From assembly GCA_023091735.1 (NCBI GenBank), contig JALKBU010000215.1, positions 1-59,948 of the forward strand: DNA of 59,948 nt. The letters run 5' to 3'. This DNA comes from Trichomonas tenax. Lineage: Eukaryota > Parabasalia > Trichomonadida > Trichomonadidae. Made by a program: the position numbers and the translations under genes. The notes beneath the pieces are model-generated. The model was given only the letters and a program-made list of their open reading frames with translations, was not told the DNA's origin and made no database searches. This document shows positions 1-8,375 of this stretch, piece by piece (position 1 is the first letter of the stretch; the number at the start of each line of letters is the position of its first letter).

Positions 1-371
1 GGTTTAGATTGAATTTTGTGTTCAAACTACTTTTTTTCGAAGATATCTTATTCGTGGAATGTGACGTGTGAAACTGTTGCATGCAGTGTATGCAGGCTGA
101 CTGCAAAGTTACTGCCCATCATTTTATGTTAGGTGAGCTACAGCAGAAAATGATGGTGTAGCAAGTTACAATGAACTTACGTTTAAAAATAATCGTCGGC
201 ATCCCCCTCCTTTAGACCTTGCCAGAACGATCATTTTCAATTCAATATCGAAATAAAATAACCGTCTGGGCCAGTTCTGGAAAAGTCTAAAAACGCTCAA
301 AGTTTTCAAGATAATCAAAAATAAAAAAGGAGAAATTCAAAAGTTCAAGCTTTCTATTTGCCTGAGAACGT
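1..371. other. 3' flank of eS4, no gene seen
   Basis: AT-rich sequence downstream of the ribosomal protein gene. No reading frame with protein-like composition and no RNA gene fold was recognised here. Confidence 0.5.
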
Positions 372-1139
372 TTACTCGAGGTCGATACCCTCAAGGATGG
401 ATGGGCGGACACCCTCACGAGCTGGAAGGGAGATGAGTGGGTGCTCGTTCTCACCGATGACGAAAACGTTCATGATACGTGTGGCGAACTCAGCACCAGA
501 TGTATCCTTAAGGTGAACGATATCGAAGGAAGCCATCTGCTTCTCGATCTTCTGGATGATACCGACACGGCCGACGTTACCACCAGCTGTGACCATGGCA
601 ACATTGCCGACCTTGAACTTGATGACTGACTCGACCTCGCCTGTCTTGATGTTGAACTTGAGAGCATCATTGACGCGGACGGATGGGTCAACATAGGAGA
701 TTGTGCGGCCATCGTGTGTGACGACATGTGGGATGCCCTTGGCGCCAATCTTGAACTGGTTGACACGGAGAAGCTTGAAGGAAGCCTCCTTAGCTTCGAT
801 TTTGTGGACGCAGAAACGACCCTTGCAGTCGTAGATGATACGGAAGAGCTCGTTGGACTTGCCGAGCTCGATGACGTCCATCAAACCTGTTGGGTAACGA
901 TAGTTTGTGCGGATCTTGCCATCGACCTTAACGAGGCGGCGCTTGACAATACCGACGGCTTCCTTGGCGTTGAGGGCGTACTTCAGGCGGTCGCGAAGGA
1001 AGATGTTGATTGGGAGGCACTCGCGGAGCTTGTGTGGACCTGTGGATGGGTGGGAGGCGAATGAACCAGCGGACTTAGCGAGGAGCCAGTGGTGTGGGGC
1101 TGTGAGGCGCTTAAGATGGAAGCGTTGGCAACGTGGCAT
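372..1139 (-). CDS. RPS4: 40S ribosomal protein S4 (eS4)
   Basis: Structural protein of the small ribosomal subunit. The product is 255 residues, the usual eS4 length. The N-terminus (MPRCQRFHLKRLTAP) aligns residue for residue with the family start MARGPKKHLKRLNAP, followed by the conserved PSTGPHKLRECLP block, the S4-type RNA-binding region, and the C-terminal KOW-like GGNVGRVG segment. I chose the Met at 1139 for this reason; the frame stays open to an upstream Met at 1220, but the extra 27 residues have no family counterpart. A CCTTTTTTTCG tract sits directly before the chosen ATG, like the one before uS8 in this window. Codon use is strongly biased (GC-richer than neighbours), as expected for high expression, which creates several antisense shadow frames. 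Confidence 0.96.
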   Translation of the reverse strand: MPRCQRFHLKRLTAPHHWLLAKSAGSFASHPSTGPHKLRECLPINIFLRDRLKYALNAKEAVGIVKRRLVKVDGKIRTNYRYPTGLMDVIELGKSNELFRIIYDCKGRFCVHKIEAKEASFKLLRVNQFKIGAKGIPHVVTHDGRTISYVDPSVRVNDALKFNIKTGEVESVIKFKVGNVAMVTAGGNVGRVGIIQKIEKQMASFDIVHLKDTSGAEFATRIMNVFVIGENEHPLISLPAREGVRPSILEGIDLE

Positions 1140-1150
1140 CGAAAAAAAGG
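1140..1150 (-). promoter_or_regulatory. CCTTTT-type initiator next to eS4 start
   Basis: On the minus strand CCTTTTTTTCG abuts the ATG. The other ribosomal protein gene in the window (uS8) has CCTTTTGTTCGA in the same place. T. vaginalis has a CCTTTT-type core element (M5) overlapping transcription starts; equivalence here is inference. Confidence 0.4.
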
Positions 1151-1483
1151 ATGGGCCACGGCCTCGTGTCAGTTTTTGTTTAAGGACCTTTCTGACAAGT
1201 AAATACATTATTTGATACATAAAAAGATTTTTGTCATGTAAAAATACTTTGTAAACGTTATCGCGACAAATCTTTGAATTTCTTAGATTTCAACACAGCT
1301 AATGGCATAGCATATATATAAGACTATGCAAACTTGGGTGCAAAGTTTGAGGTTGTAATTTCATTGTTAAGAGATCATTTGGATTTGTTTTTTTTAATTT
1401 TAATTTCTGACATGTAAGAAATTTTGTTATATGTGAAAGATATTTTGCCAAGTAAACAATTTATATGACAATTATTGATAAAT
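1151..1483. promoter_or_regulatory. Divergent promoter region eS4 / FTase beta
   Basis: Intergenic region between two genes that point away from each other. It holds TGTCATGTAAA at 1233-1243 and TGACATGTAAG at 1408-1418, copies of a word that recurs near gene starts in this window, and an AACGTTA word near 1254. No gene is seen inside. Confidence 0.4.
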
Positions 1484-2620
1484 ATGACTATAAAAGAAAT
1501 GTGTTTTTCTCTTTTTACTGTTGATGTTGATGATGAAGGTATCCAAACAATCACATCAGAGATGGAAAAAGCCAAAAATCAGTCTATAACAATACTGAAA
1601 TCTAAGCAATGCGAATGGTTTCTTGGTGATCATATTGGATTTCTCTCCAAACTTATAAATGATTGTTCGGCTTCTCGTCAACAATCAGAGATAAAACACC
1701 CTTCATTAGCGAATTTTGCACTATCGGCATTTCCAATATTGGGTCTTGATAAAAGTGATAAATACGGCATCGTATGCCAAAAAATGACTGAATTCCTCTC
1801 AAGAAGAATTACAGCGAATGGAATTTTTTCAGGTTTTCCCGAAGATAACCCAAATATCGTGAATAATCTTTTCGCGATTTCAGCAATCGCAATAATAGGA
1901 ACGGAAGACGCATACAAACTTATCAATAGAAAGAAATTCTATGACTTTATATTGTCATTGAAGCAGCCAGACGGATCTTTTCGCGCTGGTGAAGGAGCTG
2001 AATGTGATCTGAGGTCAACATATGCTTCCCTTGCTATAGCATCGATGATCAATATAATTACACCAGAATTAAAGGAGAATGTTGTTGATTTTATCAAGAA
2101 ATGCGCAAACTACGATGGAGGCTTTTCTCCATCTCCCCATTGCGAGTCTCACGGTGGATTTGTACATTGCGGTATTGGAGTATTATATATATTGAACGCT
2201 TTAGACGAAGTTGATTTAAATAGAGTGATTCAGTATATAGCGATGAGACAAAACGAATTCTCAGGCGGATTTACAGGACGCACAAACAAGCTCGTTGATT
2301 CATGCTATACTTGGTGGATAGGAACTGCAGCAAGAATTATATCAAGACATCTCAACATTCCTGAGTTCTGGAACGTTGAATGTATCTCAGAATACATTCT
2401 AAGGTGTGCGCAGATACACAGCGGTGGATTTTGCGATAGTCCACCAAGTTCTTCGGATCCTCTTCATACCTGTTATTCGCTTGCTGGTTTATGCATGATT
2501 GGATCAGGTGACAAAGTGCGCATAGATCTACCTGAGTTAGACGTTCTTGTTCCTGTTCCAGTTGAGAAAATCACACAAATGAGAAATTATTTTGCAAACT
2601 TAGGTGATTTTACTCAATGA
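1484..2620 (+). CDS. FNTB: Protein farnesyltransferase subunit beta
   Basis: Catalytic subunit that, with an alpha partner not in this window, moves farnesyl from farnesyl diphosphate to CaaX cysteines in the cytosol. The 378-residue product shows the prenyltransferase alpha-alpha repeats (GGF and DGGFSPSP turns), the FTase hallmark GGFTGRTNKLVDSCYTWW around residues 258-278, and LHTCYSLAGL near 327-336. The three zinc ligands are present as D272, C274 and H328. The HTCY signature favours FTase beta over GGTase-I or RabGGTase beta. The product is shorter than animal FTase beta (about 430) but similar to many protists. The frame is open to a TTG at 1475, but the first ATG is 1484. It runs divergently from eS4. 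Confidence 0.93.
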   Translation: MTIKEMCFSLFTVDVDDEGIQTITSEMEKAKNQSITILKSKQCEWFLGDHIGFLSKLINDCSASRQQSEIKHPSLANFALSAFPILGLDKSDKYGIVCQKMTEFLSRRITANGIFSGFPEDNPNIVNNLFAISAIAIIGTEDAYKLINRKKFYDFILSLKQPDGSFRAGEGAECDLRSTYASLAIASMINIITPELKENVVDFIKKCANYDGGFSPSPHCESHGGFVHCGIGVLYILNALDEVDLNRVIQYIAMRQNEFSGGFTGRTNKLVDSCYTWWIGTAARIISRHLNIPEFWNVECISEYILRCAQIHSGGFCDSPPSSSDPLHTCYSLAGLCMIGSGDKVRIDLPELDVLVPVPVEKITQMRNYFANLGDFTQ

Positions 2621-2898
2621 TTTCCAGCAAATAGATGTAGGACAATCTATCATAAGTTCTATTCAGATTGTTATGATTTGTAAATTTATTTTTCGATAAT
2701 TTTTAATTTCAGATGCATATACACTATTTCTCTCAACAATAGGGGTTCTATTTTATCTATTAACTTAAAATTTTCTCTGATATGATATGAATTTCAAATA
2801 TTAATGTTAATATAAAGTATGAACACAAATGCTGTATTGCAGCCATCATAGTACCATTTGTGTGACACAGTTGATCAATGATTTGCAAAAATATTAAT

Positions 2899-3762
2899 TT
2901 ATACAAAAATAATTTGGGAAACATCCTTAGCCGATGAAGTATTTGAAACAGCTGACTGCTCATTGAACAGAGGGTCATTGAGAAGTTCATTAATCTGTAT
3001 TCTTTCGCTTGGCGGAGTAAGGCATTTCTTAATTAAATCGACAGCAGCCTGGTTTTTCACCAAGTTGAGTGATTCCGGAAGTCTGTAGTCTGTTAACGCA
3101 TCAAATAATTCAATTGGCGTGCGACATTCTGCATATGCAGTTTCGCGTGTGAAAAGCTCCAACAAGCAAATTCCGAGAGACCATATATCATTGCACTGCG
3201 CAACCATACCTTTGAGTCTCTCCGGAGCTGTGTAAGAGTCGATATCGAGCGCTTGATTCGATACAGAGCGAAGCGATAAAGTTGAGATTGGCAATGATAG
3301 TTTGAGATTTGATGGTGTGGAGCGGAAGTATACGTTGTTAAGCGATACTTCTCCGTGTGTAATTTTCATTGGCGAATTATGTAAAGCTTGAACTGCAGTT
3401 GCTAGCGATTTGAACCAGCGAATTACAGTCTTATCAGGTGGAGGCGCGACTAATTGGCGAATATGTGTTGAGAACGAAGGAGAATCGGCGGCTTCTGTGA
3501 CAACTATGAATTGCGGTGGTTTTACGGTCTGTGAGACATCGAGAATATTCATGAGATACGGCGAATTTATTTTCTTTGCTTCGCAGAGTTGGTAGAATGC
3601 TTTTGTTTGATCTTCTTGGCTTAAATTTTCGTTCATGCACTGGTACCAGTAAATCTGAACACACAATTCGGTGTCAAGGCCGACATTGCACATGATGTCA
3701 TGCTGACTGGAGCGTACTTGGGAAAGTTTTGTAAAGCGCTGCTTCGAATTAGTTTCGGTCAT
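2899..3762 (-). CDS. NRBP/WNK-like pseudokinase
   Basis: A 287-residue kinase-fold protein lacking key catalytic residues. The N-terminal part (LDTELCVQIYW) resembles the WNK/NRBP start of the fold. The catalytic loop reads HGEVSLNNVYF in place of HRDxKxxN, and no DFG is found before the TAPE motif (APE helix equivalent). The C-lobe (DIWSLGICLLELFT) is conserved, so the fold is probably intact but phosphotransfer is unlikely. Family members act as adaptor or scaffold proteins in signalling and trafficking. The gene converges with farnesyltransferase beta, separated by 278 bp. Confidence 0.75.
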   Translation of the reverse strand: MTETNSKQRFTKLSQVRSSQHDIMCNVGLDTELCVQIYWYQCMNENLSQEDQTKAFYQLCEAKKINSPYLMNILDVSQTVKPPQFIVVTEAADSPSFSTHIRQLVAPPPDKTVIRWFKSLATAVQALHNSPMKITHGEVSLNNVYFRSTPSNLKLSLPISTLSLRSVSNQALDIDSYTAPERLKGMVAQCNDIWSLGICLLELFTRETAYAECRTPIELFDALTDYRLPESLNLVKNQAAVDLIKKCLTPPSERIQINELLNDPLFNEQSAVSNTSSAKDVSQIIFV

Positions 3763-4504
3763 TGCTTACGAAAACTGACAAATTCTAAGTGTTCAATTGT
3801 GTTTTCTTCGATATTTGGATTTATTAAAGAGTGTTAATCCTAATTTTTAAGTTGATTCGCAAAAATAATTTTGTGAAAATGGTTAGGCAAAATTCTTTGT
3901 TATTATGGATTTAGACTATCATTAGTTTCAGAATTTCAAATTATTTTTCGAAAATAGATTTTTGGTTTCCTCCTTGCTGTCACTTTTCATAATGATTTTG
4001 TCGATTTTTGATATTTTGATGAACAAAGAGGTATTCTGAAACAAATTAATATTAGAATCAATTCTCTAACGCAACTGTCTTCATCTCATGCGATATAACT
4101 CTAAAATCTGAAAATATTTTATCATTTGATTAATTTGTTATTTATGCTTTCTAAAACTGCATAGAATTAATGCCTTTGAAAAATAATATCTGATCGATTC
4201 ATGAGAATATGTGAATTTATTCATTCGTATTAATTGCACAAATTCAAAATGAAAACATCAATTTGTTCATTAAAAAACACCTTTATTTAGATAGAGTTCT
4301 GTAAGTAAAATACTACATTAACGGCTGAATTCTCTTCTAAAGCTAGAATATATAAAGAAAACAGAATTTTCCAAACTTTTTCTGAGTTGAGTTTTTCGAT
4401 CAGAACAAACAAATCAACTCTCAGTCATATATAAGAAAAGGAAAATAGCGAGTGTTAAATCAAATTGGTTTAGTGAAATGTTATCTTGTTGGTGAATATG
4501 TTAA
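3763..4504. other. AT-rich intergenic, no gene seen
   Basis: Spacer between the pseudokinase start and a decayed gene. Only short frames of biased composition occur; nothing recognised. Confidence 0.45.
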
Positions 4505-5209
4505 TTATACCGTTGCTTTATTATCAGAATTTTTTTCGTTCTTCGTTTTACATTTAGCATGAGCGATAAATCCAATTGCGACTTTTGCAATCTCAACAAA
4601 TAGTACTGCAATTGTAAACGCCACTATCTCTCTAAGAGCCACACCGTCTTTAGTTGATATCTTCTTAGATGAAGAGTCATCATTCGAATCAGAAAGTCCT
4701 GCTTCATTTCCTTCCCCATTTGATGGCGAAGAAGGTTCATGCAATTCTTCACTTCTTGGATTTACGTTTCCAGCACTTGGCTTTGATGATGGCCTTGTGC
4801 TGTTTGAATGGAGTTGTCTTGTGTTCATATCGAATGGATCAACAACTAGATTCATTTCATAAAGTTACATTGTTTGACAGAAACGCTCTGGATCTCGACA
4901 CTAGTTTCTCTTGTACGTAGCGCCGAAGTATTCAGTAAATTCATCATATTTGAACATTTGTCCAGCATTAGACTTGTTGCACTCAATTGTTTTTCCAGCA
5001 CCTTTGTCGAAGATTTCGATAGTGAATGATTTGTAGCCATCGCATTTATATTTTCCGCATTTCTTTGGATCATTGACATATGGCGTTGCTTCAGAAAATA
5101 GTGCAGTGCCTTCTTCGCACACATGATCAGGAGTCTTGTAGTTTGTGTAGTCGTAAACAGTAATGATTGGAGAAATTATGTCTGGCTATGCAATCCAGAG
5201 CCGCCAGTT
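4505..5209 (-). pseudogene. Decayed membrane surface protein, possibly leishmanolysin (GP63)-like
   Basis: Remnants of one protein lie in different frames on the minus strand. From about 5209 to 4901 a cysteine-rich segment is readable (…KCGKYKCDGYKSFTIEIF…). After a stop a CRDPERFC-type segment follows, then at 4855-4505 a Ser-rich stretch leads to a single hydrophobic helix (EIVAFTIAVLFVEIAKVAIG) and a basic tail. Cys-rich ectodomain, C/P-D-P-x-x-F-C motif, one TM helix and short tail fit the C-terminal part of trichomonad GP63-like metalloproteases, but the HExxH catalytic region is absent, so the assignment is tentative. Several stops and frame changes make it a pseudogene; decay may reach to about 5400. 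Confidence 0.5.
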
Positions 5210-7229
5210 ATACAGCCTGCTTGCCGCCAGCATACTTGAAGTTGAATTCCAAGTCTTTGATTTCACGATGTATCCTTATGGCTTTTAGACTATGACCGCA
5301 ACAAGTTCAGAAAAGTCGAATCCATCGTCCAGCTTGTTACGGATGACTCATTGCATGCCGCGAAAGCAAGAATGCAATCATTGTTTTAAATAAGACTTTT
5401 AATTTACGGTTTGTTTCAATATTTCTAAAAAGGACGACTTTTTTTGATGGAGAATTGAAGATTTCAATATGTTAAAAACATTTAATATTTTTGATTTCCA
5501 AGTGTGCTATAATAGGCAATTACTTATGACTGTGTTAAACATAAAATTAATTTTTGTATTTAGTTCACTGAAACAACATTAAATGATGCAAGATTCATCT
5601 CAACTATAATTTTTAATTTTTATATATTTAATCTTCAGCTACAGTTATTTGCTCTTGTACAGAAGTCTATTTATACTGTTAATTCGTCTCAAAAACAATT
5701 TTATGTGTTTAATCAAAATTGGTTTTGGTCAAAAATTATATGTGTCGCATGAAACAATGGAAAGTTCACTATTTCTAATGATGGCTAGAATAATTATCAC
5801 GATGATAGGCTTCATAATGAGATATATGTTAATTTTGAAAATATATTTTGATCAATTGAGTTATCTTGATGGATAATTTCATATATGCAGGTATCTAGTA
5901 ATGCAATGATATTCGTGCTGAAGGCTTATGTAATGAATTTGTTCAAATCACGGACTTTGGTTGCTAGATCACTGCACAAAACATTTAAGCACATCACGCA
6001 TACACACAATGTGGTACATTTTTCTTTCCAAAATCAACTAAATTGTATATCAATTTCATTTTTCTGCAGATGGAGCATCTATCAATTGCTAATCTATGAC
6101 ATTTTTAAACAATTTGTGTGATAGTTATTAATCAGTGATAGTTTTTTTATTCTGATTTGTATTTTCGATTGAAAAACAGCAATTATTCATGATATGTGAT
6201 AAATAATAACATGCAATTCATTATAAAGAATCAATGTGTCAATGATTTGTGCTTTGATTTAAAATTTGCACCCAACTTCGATTAAGTTTGATAGGTTATC
6301 ATATTTAGGAAGAATTTCTCCTTTAGGCAATGATCTAAAACTTGTTAAAATACATCTTTAAGGTGAGTTAACCGATCGATACCATAGAAATAGTTTTATA
6401 TCAAAACATTCACATATAAAAATACAGTTTTGAACAAAATTATTACATGCAAGCTATTATAGATACAAAGTAATACATATATCTATGAGAAAATATATAG
6501 TTTGCCGTAAACAATTTGTTTTGATTTTCTAATTAACATGTTTAATCGATTCTGGTTAATAGAATAAAATAATAACGATACATAAATTAGTAAAACACAA
6601 ATAAAAGTCTTTTATAGCCAATATTTCTCCAAAAAATTTAATCTGAGAAATTCAACTTAGATTTTGTTCAATTCCCTTCCTGCTCATAACACATTTAGGG
6701 GACTAACTCCATAATTCTTAGATGACCAAAATTTGTGCATAAAATTCAAAAAAAAAAAAAAAAAAAAAAAAAAACATTTTAGGGATCACGATTTTTGTAA
6801 AAATTGATACACAAAAAGCATTTTGCTGCCTCAGCATGTGTTCATTAATTGGACGACAGATGGTGGTGTCAGTTTTCTCCATTACTGCATTCAATATTAA
6901 TATTCCAATTTTTTGAGAGCATATTGTTTGATATGCGCACACAAATCACGTACGATAATGCATGTGTAGGTGATTTCTCTCTTTTATTATTTTCTTAACA
7001 TTATCATGATATTGAAGCAATTCCTCGTCATTCCGTTATGCACCCAAAAAGAAGCATAATTATCCAAACGTTATACAATAAAATCCAAAGGATTTACATT
7101 TTCAGACACCTCCCTTCAATTGACAGAAAAGTGCAATAAAATTCGCTGACCTCTAACAAAAAATTGATAGATAAGTGAATGGGTCAAAGCGAGAGAGTAT
7201 AAATTTTTCATCATTTTATAGAAGCGCAA
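5210..7229. other. Gene-poor tract with decayed coding traces
   Basis: No intact gene. Around 5640-6120 on the plus strand, short protein-like pieces in shifting frames look like an old surface-protein gene, but no family can be named. The rest is AT-rich spacer with a long A run. The last 100 bases are the promoter side of the Myb gene (TCATTTT near 7211). Confidence 0.35.
6748..6774 (+). repeat. Poly(A) tract
   Basis: A run of 27 A residues in intergenic DNA. It could be a retroposition tail, but no processed copy is recognisable upstream. Length may be unreliable. Confidence 0.8.
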
Positions 7230-7667
7230 ATGTCTCCAGTAGGCAAGCCACATCCAAAGGACAAGTCCACACCGTCAGAGGATGACAAACTCAGGTTATT
7301 AGTCAAAGTTTTAGGACCTTCCAATTGGAAGAAAGTGAGCGAGTACATAGTCACAAGGAATCCAAGGCAGTGCAGGGACAGATACAAGAACTACTTGGCG
7401 CCTCATCTCAACAGCAGTCCATGGTGCAAGGATGATGACCAGAAGCTGTTAAGCTTAGTTCAAAACTTCGGAAGAAAGTGGTTGTTAATTGCGAAGGAGT
7501 TCCCAGGAAGGAGTGACATCAACATAAAGAGCAGGTATGCACTCCTTATTCACCAGGAAGAGAGGGATAAAGTCAAGAGAGTTTCACAGAATGATGTTGA
7601 ATTCAAGGATTTAATTTTGCATAAAGCACCTGCGCCATCATATTGTGCATATTGTGATATGTTTTGA
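7230..7667 (+). CDS. Two-repeat Myb DNA-binding protein (copy 1)
   Basis: A 145-residue nuclear DNA-binding protein with two Myb/SANT repeats: residues about 12-58 (PSEDDKLRLLV…NWKKVSEY…RQCRDRYKNYL) and 64-108 (PWCKDDDQKLLSLV…GRKWLLIAKEFPGR…IKSRYALL). Compact R2R3-type Myb proteins are a large transcription-factor family in trichomonads and include initiator and iron-response regulators. Its N-terminal half is nearly identical to the Myb at 31161-31664, so the two are paralogues; copy 1 has W-to-C-flanked changes (SSPWCKDDD) and a different C-terminus. TCATTTT upstream may be the initiator. Confidence 0.9.
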   Translation: MSPVGKPHPKDKSTPSEDDKLRLLVKVLGPSNWKKVSEYIVTRNPRQCRDRYKNYLAPHLNSSPWCKDDDQKLLSLVQNFGRKWLLIAKEFPGRSDINIKSRYALLIHQEERDKVKRVSQNDVEFKDLILHKAPAPSYCAYCDMF

Positions 7668-8375
7668 TACTGATTTCTCAACGTTGCATACAAAATATGA
7701 AGCCACGAATTCAGGATGAAAGAGTAAAAGCAATGAATATATAAACAGCTTTGCAATGGAATGCAGTATCGATTGTTGGTGGTTTAGAACGTCCAAAATG
7801 AGAGATAAAGTGATTGAGATTACCAAAACTCATTATAGAGTAAGAAAAACATATTAAACAATTACTAATACATTTACAATAGTTATTTATACAATTTATA
7901 TTTTGGGTGAATCAATGGGTTTCAAGAAAAAGTGAATTTAATAATATAACCTTAAAAACTCTTTCATTCCCAAATCATTCATTATCAGATATTGGACCTC
8001 AAAATCAAAATCATTTCATTCAAAATAAATTTTTGAATGATACTATATATCTATTATACTAAATTATATGCAAAAAATTAATCAATGATATCTCATCACC
8101 AAAAACATTTCTATAACTTCTCTCTTTATAAAAATTAATTAAATTTAAAATAGCTATATATAATATGGTAGTATTTATCTTAAATCATGTTTTATAATGC
8201 ATGGGGAAGATGATCATTAAAAATGATGCTGTAGAATTATAGAATCAAAATGAACAATGAAGATGCTATCATATAGATGCAGAAGGCTTTAATATATAAT
8301 AATGCTGTATTTATGTCTTTGTAATTATGTTCTGTGTTGTGATGAAATGTTTTTATTAAACGCGCACTTTTTATT
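7668..8375. other. AT-rich intergenic, no gene seen
   Basis: Spacer before topoisomerase III. No exon carrying an initiator Met for that gene, and no trichomonad-type 5' splice site (GTAYGT) was found in the last 200 bases. GCACTTTTTATT at 8364-8375 resembles the TCACTTTT initiators of other genes here. Confidence 0.45.

Noticed and set aside
1140..1220. N-terminal extension of eS4
   Set aside because: Open frame, but the extension has no counterpart in the family and the CCTTTT start element lies within it.
6748..6774. Poly(A) as evidence for a processed retrogene
   Set aside because: No recognisable coding copy or target duplication next to the A run.
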